Below, one piece after another: positions 55,011 to 63,458 of a DNA stretch of 64,000 nt (positions are counted from its first letter, which is position 1; every line of letters begins with the position of its first letter). A model generated the notes under the pieces. It was given only the letters and a program-made list of their open reading frames with translations, was not told where the DNA came from and did not search any database. The stretch comes from Neochlamydia sp. AcF84 (GTDB lineage: Bacteria > Chlamydiota > Chlamydiia > Chlamydiales > Parachlamydiaceae): contig NZ_VJOT01000061.1 in NCBI RefSeq assembly GCF_011087585.1, forward strand, positions 1 through 64,000, read 5' to 3'. The position numbers and the translations under genes were made by a program.

Positions 55011-55691
55011 CTTCAAATCGAATCATAATCATCACTCGTTTTTTTAGGTGTTACCTTTATAGCTTGATCAAAAATGTTTTCGGTTTTTGCATGTAGATTC
55101 CCTCGATTACCTCTCACGGCGAGTAAGTAATAACCTCCTTGATTGCTAACATATTTAGCTGTAACCTTTTGACATCCAAGACTACCAATTAATTATAACT
55201 CTTTTAAATACCCAGCATGTTTAATAAGAATAGAATGGCAGTTATTTCTTTTGATCTTGTATCCGTAAGCAAGCCGGCCAAGTCTCTTACTTTTGGCTGC
55301 AAACAGATTAATCCTATGAATAGCTTTTCCTTCGCAAGCTGCATCTTGAGATGCCTCTTATTTGCCATCTATAGCAATTTCTCCTTTGATAGCCCCTGCC
55401 TTAGCTGATGTCCAGCATATAAAACATCTTTCAAAATTTGAGGCAAAAACATAGCGAAAATCCTTCCTAAAGGATTATGTACGCCTGCTAGGCAAATTCC
55501 ATGCTATTGCAGCCAAATTAGGTTGCAAGATACCCATCAATAGATTGTTGCCCAATCATTTGCACTCCATGAAACCGCTAAAATGCCAATGATAGTGATG
55601 TCAAATAGCTATAAACTTGGCTGCTTTGCTTCCTTGAATCTTCCAGAGCTTTAAATACAACAAAAACGCTATTTGGCTTATGAGTATTCAT
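55011..55691 (-). pseudogene. ISAs1-family transposase remnant
   Basis: On the minus strand an ATG at 55691 with a good GGAGAGG site opens MNTHKPNSVFVVFKALEDSRK, which fits the DPR-type start of ISAs1 (H-repeat) transposases. Pieces in shifting frames follow, with many stops: IAIDGK, IHRINLFAAKSK, then GCQKVTAKYVSNQGGYYLLA and RGNRGNLH, which match the conserved IAIDGK / HLVSA / GCQK-IA / DY-LA-KGNQ-L series of that family. The element is long dead. No terminal inverted repeats or target duplication were found. It shows past mobile DNA beside the kinase-like gene. Confidence 0.75.
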
Positions 55692-55901
55692 TTTCCTCTC
55701 CTTCTTCAAGGAAAAGAATGATAATCATATCCGTTGCTTTTCCAGCTTAAATCTTCCTGTAATTTTTCTAATATCCTCTAGTTTTTTCACTCTTTTGTCT
55801 ACTGATATAACAATGCATTAATGATTAAGTATTTATTTATAATAATAATAAAAATTTTCATTTAATTAATTAATTTAATGTTTTTAATTTAAAATTAATT
55901 T

Positions 55902-55907
55902 TATAAT
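55902..55907 (+). promoter_or_regulatory. -10 element of kinase-like gene
   Basis: A perfect TATAAT lies 36 bases before the ATG at 55943 in very AT-rich DNA. The best -35 candidates (TGTTTT near 55879) are weak. Confidence 0.4.
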
Positions 55908-55942
55908 AGCTTTATAAGCATAGTAATTTAATATGGTTATCT

Positions 55943-57334
55943 ATGGATAATAGTTCACAGAGTCCATTTGTCAGAGCCAACCTTGATACCTTATCTTTAG
56001 AGGGCTGGAACATCCTTGTTGGCCAAATGTTAGATAGCCAACAGGAAGCTGTCAAAAAAGAGGGAAGAAAGTATATTTACCTAAACCCTCACGAGAATGA
56101 GATTGCCGTAGGCCGTAAGAAGGAGATTCCATCAGGTTTTACAAAACTAACTCATGAAAAGATAATAGAAATTTCTATTAGTAAGCTACCCCCCTATTTA
56201 AGTGAAGATCAAGTAATTGAAACGCAAAAGAGCATAAACAGAATTTTTAGCACAAAAGAACCACAAACTCTTTCCAAAAAGTTTTTTAGCATTTTTAGCT
56301 CTTCTTCTTCTTCTGTGGGAAGTAAGGTACCTATCGAGATAGCTATAAATCATCGAGCTGTTCTTGGAGAGTTAGAAAGAACACTACCAGAAACTGTTCA
56401 AATTCTACGCTCTATAGCAGGACAGACAGGAATATATTTTCTACATCATACCGATTATAGTGAGGCTCCTCTTGCTCTAAAATTAATGCCAAATCCTAGC
56501 ACCCATGTGATCGCTGATCATTTTTATAGAAAGCTAAATTTTTCAACCCCTCTTTATACTACATTCCCTAGAGAATCAGAGTTAGGGCAACTAGCCTTAA
56601 AGAAGCTAGAAAATTTGGCGTTAAATGATTTAAGAGAAAAGCATCAGCTGGCAGAAGATAGCCAACAAGCAGAAATCTATGGGGAGAGAATTAGGCAATT
56701 AGAATATCAGCTAGAAAGTACTCAACATATAATGGTAATGAAGTATATTTCAGGCACACCTTTTGCTGAGCTGCCAGTAGATGAATTTATGAAAGCCTTA
56801 ACGCAAGAAAAGATTTTATTGGATATAGGAGAAATGATCTTTTTAGACGTATTATTCCACAATACAGATCGCATGCATCCTGAAAGATCAAATAATTTGG
56901 ATAATTTACTCTTACAAACTGAGCCCTCAGAGGGGAAGAGAAGTATAGCTTTAATTGATCATGATTTTAAAGTTGATAGTAGAAATTGGACAACTGTCGC
57001 TAAGACTCTTGAAAATTTAGCCAAAGGGAATTTAACTGAAAAAATTATTGATAATTTGTGCACCTCTATTAACTTTAAACTTAAAGATGATCCTGTAACA
57101 GCTGAGGAGTATCAGGAGAGTTTAAAGAAAGATGATAAAATTAGAGTGTTCTTACAAGAGGGTTTTCGTAAAGGAGCCCATAATTTACTAGAAGCTTGCA
57201 AAGACTCAGAAGTATTACCAGCATTATTAGATGTTTCCTCGCCTAATAATCCCTCTTCACAAGAAGCAGTGCTTTCTGATAGGGTAGAAACATTCAAAAA
57301 ACTATTAAAAATCGTGAAAAAAGAATTTCATTAA
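55943..57334 (+). CDS. Kinase-like protein with actin-fragmin/PI-kinase type motifs
   Basis: A 463-residue protein. Residues 1-150 are polar and helical. From about 155 the order of motifs follows the protein/lipid kinase fold: a glycine loop (AGQTGIYFL, 159-167), Lys180 in LALKLMP, a hinge (MVMKYISGTPF, 264-274), the catalytic loop FLDVLFHNTDR (Asp309), DNLLL with Asn321, and IALIDHDF with the metal-binding Asp339. The D-x-x-x-N-x-DR...N-L-L...DHD order resembles actin-fragmin kinases and PI3/4-kinase relatives more than Hanks kinases. There is no signal peptide. A helical gene follows after 21 bases. It may be a secreted kinase acting in the host; substrate and activity are unproven. Confidence 0.65.
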   Translation: MDNSSQSPFVRANLDTLSLEGWNILVGQMLDSQQEAVKKEGRKYIYLNPHENEIAVGRKKEIPSGFTKLTHEKIIEISISKLPPYLSEDQVIETQKSINRIFSTKEPQTLSKKFFSIFSSSSSSVGSKVPIEIAINHRAVLGELERTLPETVQILRSIAGQTGIYFLHHTDYSEAPLALKLMPNPSTHVIADHFYRKLNFSTPLYTTFPRESELGQLALKKLENLALNDLREKHQLAEDSQQAEIYGERIRQLEYQLESTQHIMVMKYISGTPFAELPVDEFMKALTQEKILLDIGEMIFLDVLFHNTDRMHPERSNNLDNLLLQTEPSEGKRSIALIDHDFKVDSRNWTTVAKTLENLAKGNLTEKIIDNLCTSINFKLKDDPVTAEEYQESLKKDDKIRVFLQEGFRKGAHNLLEACKDSEVLPALLDVSSPNNPSSQEAVLSDRVETFKKLLKIVKKEFH

Positions 57335-57355
57335 TAAAAGATAAGTAGGGAAAAA

Positions 57356-58021
57356 ATGAGTGTACCTGTTAGAGGAGAATATCATGACTTGGCAGCTCGA
57401 GCAGATTTTTTAAAAAAGTTTACTTTAACATTTAGTAGCCCTTTAAAATTAAATAAAGATACCTATAATCGCATAAAATATTATGCACCAAAAGCTCTTA
57501 AAACCCATTTTCTATTTAATTTAGAGAAACTATATTATCAATTGATAAAAAAAAGCCACCCTGTTAATTATGAAAAATATAAGCTGATAGTCAAAGATGT
57601 AGAAAAGTATCTAAAAACCAAACAACAACAGCTCACTTTACTAAGCAACCATCTATTAGTAGATGCGCAGGATCCCTGGTTATTGGCTTACACTCAAACT
57701 AAAAACATGTCTTTGCAAGAAGCTAGTGAGCATCTACAAGATCTTTTATTTTCCTGGGAAGAATTAGCCAAATATGAGCTTGAAGACTTTATTCCTTTAG
57801 ACTTAAAAGACTTGGACGACTACATACAGAAGTTAGATGAAATCTATCGGCCCTTATTAGAAAAAAGCTGCCCCGTGGAAAATAAGTCTTTAGAGAATCA
57901 AAAACTCAACGAGCTAGCTGATAGAATTTCTACTTTAAGAGATAAAATTGAGCATCATAATTTCTCAGAAATCTCTCAACTATGCCAAAATATTCGGGCT
58001 ATTATACATGTTACAAGTTAA
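57356..58021 (+). CDS. Helical partner gene of the kinase-like protein
   Basis: A 221-residue soluble, helical protein I do not recognise (SVPVRGEYHDLAARADFLKKF at the start, KLNELADRISTLRDKIEH near the end). No membrane segment or catalytic motif is visible. It starts 21 bases after the kinase-like gene, so co-transcription is likely and it could be its chaperone, inhibitor or cofactor. A decayed copy lies directly downstream. Confidence 0.6.
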   Translation: MSVPVRGEYHDLAARADFLKKFTLTFSSPLKLNKDTYNRIKYYAPKALKTHFLFNLEKLYYQLIKKSHPVNYEKYKLIVKDVEKYLKTKQQQLTLLSNHLLVDAQDPWLLAYTQTKNMSLQEASEHLQDLLFSWEELAKYELEDFIPLDLKDLDDYIQKLDEIYRPLLEKSCPVENKSLENQKLNELADRISTLRDKIEHHNFSEISQLCQNIRAIIHVTS

Positions 58022-58085
58022 GCTAGGATTAACATTTATCATTGACAGATGGGTAGAGGACCAAAATTCATAAAAATTAAGGATA

Positions 58086-58590
58086 ATGATAGGCGGGCCT
58101 GTTGGAAGGCAATATCATGATTTGACAGCTGGGGCAAGTTTTGTAAAAGTTGCCAGAGTATAGTAAGCTTAAGATGCGATTCTGCAGGCATCTATAAATT
58201 TAAAGATGCTTGCAAATTGCTAGTTTTTTTAAAGGCTGCCCTTTTTGATTCCTATTGATTCCTTCTCCTGAAAAATTTAAGGAGCACTATCCCCAGATCG
58301 CTTACATATAAAAAGTTTTGCAGGTAGGACTATAGCTTACCTAGTACGCATGTAGGTATGGCTTCTGCAAGAAAAGCTAGAATAGATTTCGCTTACCGAT
58401 AAAGAGTTCTGATGCAGGTCTAAAGCACCTCCCTTCATCTTGCGCCCTAGGCAGACTAACTACTTAAAAAGGCCTTACGTGCAATGACTAAGTTTCTTAA
58501 AGCTTCTTTTACGCAGTCGATAGGAAAAGCCTTAAAGAACTAGCTGATTAAGTCTCTTTATTAAGAGTCAAGATTAAAAATTAAACTCTG
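58086..58590 (+). pseudogene. Decayed copy of the 57356-58021 gene
   Basis: An ATG at 58086 opens MIGGPVGRQYHDLTAGASFVK, which matches the start of the upstream gene (VPVRGEYHDLAARADFLKK). After stops and shifts, LKELAD then VSLLRVKI near 58533-58575 match its C-terminal KLNELADRISTLRDKI. The middle is too eroded to follow. This is a tandem duplicate in decay. Confidence 0.65.
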
Positions 58591-58710
58591 TTAAAAATTT
58601 CTCTCCTCTTTAAGAGATCTAACCCCTACACTCTATTAAAAACTAAAACCAGCAAAGTGCATTTTTTTTAATTTAAAAGCTATTCCTAGTAGAGGGTCCA
58701 TTTAAGGATA

Positions 58711-58749
58711 ACTAAGTAGCAAGCTAAGGTCCAATGCTTGCTACTTAGT
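58711..58749 (-). terminator. Long hairpin downstream of the ribonucleotide reductase gene
   Basis: ACTAAGTAGCAAGC (58711-58724) and GCTTGCTACTTAGT (58736-58749) form a perfect 14-bp stem around an 11-base loop, 24 bases after the stop codon at 58774. There is no strong T run on the minus strand, but the stem is long. It may also end decayed plus-strand transcription. Confidence 0.65.
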
Positions 58750-58773
58750 CTCTTTTCTAGCTTATCGCCTAGC

Positions 58774-60786
58774 TTAACGGACGGGGCAAGCACCTGTTGC
58801 ACACGCAGCTTCTAGCTCTTCATCGCGCATTTCAATGCCTGAATAATCGATATCTTTCAACTTAGCCACATAGGTATCATAGTTTTCTTTAGTGACCACT
58901 TCCTGTGGTAAATAGGCATATCCTAGGTCTTCGGCATTTTTTGTAGGATCATTACGAAATAGGAAGGAGACTCCTACATAAGTATCCCAATTCTCTAACA
59001 GCCAGTCAATAATAGCAGGAACCTCGGAGGGATCATAAGAGATGGTATTGGAAACATTCTGCTCACACCATGTTTCTTGTAAAAGTTTATACCACTCGAG
59101 CTGATGAACAGCCGAATCGGTGTTTACCTCTACCTCTTCCACTTTGCCATTCTTCCTGGTGACCATCATCCGCGTAAACGAAATGCCTTCAAATTTTACA
59201 GGAAATTTAACAAGCACAGATTCTGGCTCGTAAGGTTTTTCTACCACCGTATAGCCTGCAGCGCGAAAACGTCCCACTAATGGATCATGCTTAGAATAAG
59301 TAATATTATTGAAAATATATTTTCCTAGCGGTAAATGCACCCCTTCTGGCACTTCACCCCATTCTTCTGTTCCCATGATTTTGCTTAAGGTGCCACTAGG
59401 TTTCACGCAAGTGACGTTTTTAGGCAAAGGAGAATTAAGCTCATTAGCCATACTATAAGCTGCACTTACAGTGATATTACGCATACGCTTGTAATCATAG
59501 GCAGTCAGATCACTTCTTGCACGAATACCTGTTAAACCTACCCCACATAGATGGAGAAAATCATTATTGAGATGCCAAGCTTCTTGAAGGATTTCATCTC
59601 TTAAGTTAACCATCGTTTGACGATAGTTCATTCTGCCGGCTAGATAAAGGGCTCTCTCTAAGCCAATTTTATCCCCTTTAAATGCTAATACATTTACCTC
59701 GGTTAAGTTGCAAAAACTTTTATTACCTAAAAGAATCTCTACACATGGATTACAGCCTTTAAACCAAGGTGCCCTCCTTTCAGCCTCCATGGCATTAATA
59801 AAACCAGGTTCTGATCCTCCAGAATCCATCATGAGTTGAAAAAGGCTTTCTAATTCTGCTTTGGTTGGTTTTTGGCGAAAAAGAAGGCTATTATTGGATT
59901 GTTGACGATGAGCATTTCCTTTAAGCCACCATTCTTTTTTTGCTACTGCAAACTCTTCCCATTCTGGTTGAGCATATTCAAATAGCGCAATCTGGGCTGA
60001 GCGGCGGCTAGAAAGAATGGTACCCAGCCAATTGACGATATCTAAGATATCTATGCGAGTCAGAAGCTGATCAGCCCGGTCGGATAAAATTTTAGCAATC
60101 GCTTTAAAGGCTTTAGCAATTTGCTCATCTCCTGATGAAATCCAGCCATACCCTTTAAGGCGTGTCCCTGCAGGTCGGATCTCAGAAAAATCAAGTACTA
60201 AAGTTCTAGCAGGATATTTACCTGCCACTAGTTTACCCACAGCTTTTGCCCAAGCAATCGCTGAATCTCCGACTTTAATTGTCCATGTTTTTGTTTCAGG
60301 ATCATAAGTTTCTACATTATTCTGCTCGCCACCTTTGCCTGTTCGATTAGAACGAATCACCCGAATCTCTTGTAAAGGCCTACGAAAACCGTTTAGAGTG
60401 CCAGTAATAGGCCTAAAGCCTACACCGCAACCTTGTAACAAGAGCCAAAGCACATCGACAATATCATAGACTGTTTCCACATGGGTATAAGAACAATTAA
60501 ACATGCTAGACTCACGTTTACGGCTCAACTCTGTTCCACCCAACCATAAAGTTCTGCCGGCAGGTGCTACTTGACGATTAAGAATAAGCCCGCGTAGCTC
60601 TTCCAATTCATCATCTTCGCGATCACTCAGATTACGCCCTAAAGCTCTTTCCCACAGCCAATGCTGATGGCTAATTACTCGTTCAACAACTTGATCCCAA
60701 CTTTCTAGCAAAGTTTCTCCCTCATTGATAGGGCGATGATATGTTCTCAAAGCTGTGGCCATAGCCCTTGCTGTTGGTTTTGTCAT
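58774..60786 (-). CDS. Adenosylcobalamin-dependent ribonucleoside-triphosphate reductase
   Basis: A 670-residue class II (monomeric RTPR-type) ribonucleotide reductase. Residues near the N-terminus read VAPAGRTLWLGG; MFNCSY gives the first active Cys, LLQGCGVGFRP follows, NPCVEILLGNKSFCNLTEVN holds the radical Cys, Glu and the second Cys, and KPSGTLSKIMGT binds substrate phosphate. The chain ends CATGACPVR with the Cys pair that relays electrons from thioredoxin. It reduces NTPs using B12. Shorter than the Lactobacillus enzyme (739). Chlamydia itself uses class I NrdAB, so this is a lineage feature or a transfer. Tandem NrdR-like boxes lie upstream. AAGGA precedes the ATG. Confidence 0.92.
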   Translation of the reverse strand: MTKPTARAMATALRTYHRPINEGETLLESWDQVVERVISHQHWLWERALGRNLSDREDDELEELRGLILNRQVAPAGRTLWLGGTELSRKRESSMFNCSYTHVETVYDIVDVLWLLLQGCGVGFRPITGTLNGFRRPLQEIRVIRSNRTGKGGEQNNVETYDPETKTWTIKVGDSAIAWAKAVGKLVAGKYPARTLVLDFSEIRPAGTRLKGYGWISSGDEQIAKAFKAIAKILSDRADQLLTRIDILDIVNWLGTILSSRRSAQIALFEYAQPEWEEFAVAKKEWWLKGNAHRQQSNNSLLFRQKPTKAELESLFQLMMDSGGSEPGFINAMEAERRAPWFKGCNPCVEILLGNKSFCNLTEVNVLAFKGDKIGLERALYLAGRMNYRQTMVNLRDEILQEAWHLNNDFLHLCGVGLTGIRARSDLTAYDYKRMRNITVSAAYSMANELNSPLPKNVTCVKPSGTLSKIMGTEEWGEVPEGVHLPLGKYIFNNITYSKHDPLVGRFRAAGYTVVEKPYEPESVLVKFPVKFEGISFTRMMVTRKNGKVEEVEVNTDSAVHQLEWYKLLQETWCEQNVSNTISYDPSEVPAIIDWLLENWDTYVGVSFLFRNDPTKNAEDLGYAYLPQEVVTKENYDTYVAKLKDIDYSGIEMRDEELEAACATGACPVR

Positions 60787-60846
60787 GATCTTTAATCCTT
60801 ACATAGATAAAATATTTTAAAAATCTCTTTCTTTCTTTTTCTAAAA

Positions 60847-60894
60847 ACACAAGATGTTGTGGTATAAAAGCAAAAAAACCACTACCGCTTGTGT
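60847..60894. promoter_or_regulatory. Tandem NrdR-like boxes upstream of the ribonucleotide reductase
   Basis: Two 16-base sites match the NrdR box (ACACWATATATWGTGT): ACACAAGATGTTGTGG at 60847-60862 (13 of 16) and CCACTACCGCTTGTGT at 60879-60894 (11 of 16). Their starts are 32 bases apart, three helical turns, the spacing known for NrdR pairs. The intervening bases hold an AT-rich -10-like TATACC on the minus strand. A 12-bp inverted repeat (TAAAAACACAAG / CTTGTGTTTTTA) spans both. NrdR represses ribonucleotide reductase genes. Confidence 0.6.
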
Positions 60895-61094
60895 TTTTAA
60901 ACGTCCAAGGTATCTCCTTTTTTGCCTTAAAAGTCAATATCGACTTTTTTTTTAAATCCTCCCTGGGAAGAAAGAAAAGAAGAGCTTTTAAGTTATTGAT
61001 TCTAAAAGAGCTGAAGCGGATTAAAAAACCTTTTTTCAGTTATCTATAGTTTTAAGGATAAAGAGCTTAAGTTTACTAGAAAATACTTTCTTTT

Positions 61095-62075
61095 TTATTT
61101 GAACATCTTCACAAGCTCTGCAAGCTTCACATCTTTAAGTTGGATTGGATTATCTAAAGCATGCGAAGCTCTTTGCTTTAAAATTTTTTGGATTTTTTGC
61201 TCTTCTTGCTCTTGATCTAATAAATGATAGTAGTCAGCACAGATTGTCAAAAGCTCTTGAAAGTCCTCTTCTATTTCAAGCATAGGAAATGTTTGACGGA
61301 CAAGTAGACGAAATAGTTCAGGAGTGCCTCCATTGGATAAAAAAGTAAGAACTTCTAAACTCAAATCTAAATCCTGCGCTTTTTTAATGCGTTGAATGAG
61401 GTGCAAAATTATTTCATCCGAGTTTTCGGGCTCAGAACGATAAAGAAGGCGTGCCCGCAAAAAATCAAACCAAGCTACATCCTTACAATAAGGTCCAAAG
61501 CTCTCTAGCAAATCAGCTGCATAAGGATAATGATGATCGTCAATCTGCTCAGCAATATAATCATATAGAAATGTTTCCAAATCATGGGCGCATCCTTGAG
61601 ATACCATTTCGAATATCTCCAAAGGGTCTGCTCCTTCATCAGCATGCTTACCAAGAATCATCTCTAGATTAGACATTGCATCTTGAATGTCTGCTGGATA
61701 AGCACATTTTCCTTGATCATAAGCAAAAATTTGATGATCTAATTCATCACAAAAAATGGATAAACAGGGCTTTTCATTTACAAAACGGCGCCATAATTCG
61801 AAAACCACTAAATATATTTGATCTTGCTCACTTGCCTCTAAATTTAAATCTGCGACTAAACCCTCGCACAGCTCCTCCGGTGAATCCACATCTTGCGCCA
61901 ACGCCAGCAGGGAAACTTTATCTAAAGCCATATCTTTTTGACGCAATCTTTCAAATAAATCTTCATGAGAAAGACGACGATAATCCTCAACCTGCCAAGG
62001 TTGCACCTGGGTGTTAGGATCTAACAACCAATTTATACGCAAAGAATTAAACAAAGCACGCCGCTCAATATTCAT
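61095..62075 (-). CDS. Hypothetical acidic helical protein
   Basis: A 326-residue, acidic, all-helical soluble protein without signal peptide, membrane segment or recognised motif. The pattern of paired helices after residue 150 (DPLEIFEMVSQG, YAADLLESFGPYCKD, AWFDFLRARLLYRSEP) suggests TPR- or HEAT-like repeats. It stands alone on the minus strand, 162 bases from the next gene. Perhaps a conserved chlamydial protein; no function can be stated. Confidence 0.65.
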   Translation of the reverse strand: MNIERRALFNSLRINWLLDPNTQVQPWQVEDYRRLSHEDLFERLRQKDMALDKVSLLALAQDVDSPEELCEGLVADLNLEASEQDQIYLVVFELWRRFVNEKPCLSIFCDELDHQIFAYDQGKCAYPADIQDAMSNLEMILGKHADEGADPLEIFEMVSQGCAHDLETFLYDYIAEQIDDHHYPYAADLLESFGPYCKDVAWFDFLRARLLYRSEPENSDEIILHLIQRIKKAQDLDLSLEVLTFLSNGGTPELFRLLVRQTFPMLEIEEDFQELLTICADYYHLLDQEQEEQKIQKILKQRASHALDNPIQLKDVKLAELVKMFK

Positions 62076-62237
62076 AGGAGTATGTCACCCTTTTTTATAT
62101 AAAAAATCATAGCATATTTATAATAAATAATCTAGGTAAGTAAGCAAGAAAGATAAAGAAGTTTGTAGACGAAAACGCTATTAAAGTTAAATTAAAAAGT
62201 AGGTGAAAGTTTAAAAGAATAAAGGAGCTATCAACAT

Positions 62238-62486
62238 TTAATAATCTCTAACTCGGGAAAGCTGCTTTTCCATTTGATGAACACGCTCTTGCAGTTCGAC
62301 AAACAACACTTCTAAGGCTCGGCATTTTCTGTCAAATTCTAAAGTATTTTTCAAAGTACCGTCTAAAGTGTTTTTTAGAGTAAGATAGGAGTTGCTTAAA
62401 ACAGGGCAAAAGGTTGAGCTTGGTAAGCTCCATGCCTCTGAATTACTTTCATGCAGCGTGGGTCTATCACTGTCTTGTGCTATCAT
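62238..62486 (-). CDS. Small hypothetical protein with C-terminal helix
   Basis: An 82-residue protein starting at 62486, where GGAGAAAAAGA lies upstream; a longer frame from 62543 lacks such a site. A small repeat (KNTLDGT, KNTLEF) leads into a heptad-like helix (CRALEVLFVELQERVHQMEKQL) likely to form a short coiled coil. Function unknown; could be a chaperone-like or structural partner. Confidence 0.5.
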   Translation of the reverse strand: MIAQDSDRPTLHESNSEAWSLPSSTFCPVLSNSYLTLKNTLDGTLKNTLEFDRKCRALEVLFVELQERVHQMEKQLSRVRDY

Positions 62487-62639
62487 TCTTTTTCTCCAAA
62501 AGTAATGTGCTGACCAGAATATCAAAAAATTCATATTAATCACAAGCGAAAATTAGGAGCCAGGCAGATATAGAAGCTATACAAAATGTTCGTGAGTTTA
62601 AGGTAGCTTAGCCTCTTACAAATATTTTCAATCCAACTT

Positions 62640-63458
62640 TTAAGGCCTCAAAAAGCGAATAGATTCTTGAGAAATGAAACCTATTAAATGATCGGTCGTT
62701 CGTATCTTTAACACCCTTCCCTGTTCTTCAGATTCCAGCACCTCTACTTTACTTCCTCCCCTTAAAGGTTGCAAAGTCACTAAAGCCAAGTTAAGATTTT
62801 TTTCTCCATATAAGTGAGTCGCGTGAATCAAAACACCTTCTATAGGCTCAAAATATTGGCTATAAATAATGCTACAAAAAAATAAGAGATTTACAAGGGC
62901 TACGCTACCCACCAGAATTTTTAACCTTGCCCAATTTTTCCATATCCATAAAGAGGCAAGACTGCAAAAAAGAAAAGTAAAGACACATAGAATTTCTAAA
63001 CGCTCGGGTAAAGACAAATAAAAGTGAAAGGAAAAAACTTTTTTTAACAAGGAAGGTGACTGCGTAGAAGGGATATTTAGCTTAGCAAGCGTTTCTTTTA
63101 ATTTAAACTCAACTTCCAGATCGCGTGGCCTTAAGCGCTTAGACTGATAAAAATAAAAAGCCGCCCAGGGATACTGCTCAAGATTAAAATAGGTTTCAGC
63201 CAAGTTACTATACAGGGCACCATTGCCCTGCAGAGGGCAATAGAGCTTATCTAAAGAATGATAAATCATCAATAATCTGTTAAGGGATTGGCGACGATGA
63301 AAAAAATTGTTAGATTGCGCAGCCTCTTGGTAAGCTGCACGCGCTTGCTCTAAAAGAGGTACGGAAGAATTAGAAAAAGGAAGGATAAAAAAATTTAAGA
63401 GAGCATACCCTATTGCTACGCTAAGCAAAGCACAAAAATAGATCGTTTTATTAACCAT
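62640..63458 (-). CDS. BatE-like TPR membrane protein with SH3b tail
   Basis: A 272-residue protein. An N-terminal membrane segment (about 7-27) leads to two TPR-like units (about 38-118, with LYSNLAETYFNLEQYPWAAFYFYQSKRL), then two more membrane segments (about 155-200) and a C-terminal SH3b-like beta region (GSKVEVLESEEQGRVLKIRTTDHLIGFIS). This matches BatE of the Bat aerotolerance cluster. The upstream gene overlaps it by eight bases and looks like BatD, supporting the call. The biochemical role of Bat proteins remains unclear. Confidence 0.65.
   Translation of the reverse strand: MVNKTIYFCALLSVAIGYALLNFFILPFSNSSVPLLEQARAAYQEAAQSNNFFHRRQSLNRLLMIYHSLDKLYCPLQGNGALYSNLAETYFNLEQYPWAAFYFYQSKRLRPRDLEVEFKLKETLAKLNIPSTQSPSLLKKVFSFHFYLSLPERLEILCVFTFLFCSLASLWIWKNWARLKILVGSVALVNLLFFCSIIYSQYFEPIEGVLIHATHLYGEKNLNLALVTLQPLRGGSKVEVLESEEQGRVLKIRTTDHLIGFISQESIRFLRP

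Noticed and set aside
55217-55408. Plus-strand frame of 63 codons
   Set aside because: The minus strand carries the transposase remnant here; the plus-strand frame has no ribosome site or plausible protein composition.
60787-61094. Cobalamin riboswitch upstream of the B12-dependent reductase
   Set aside because: I looked for the B12-box type conserved segments on the minus strand and found none; the gap is better explained by NrdR-like boxes.
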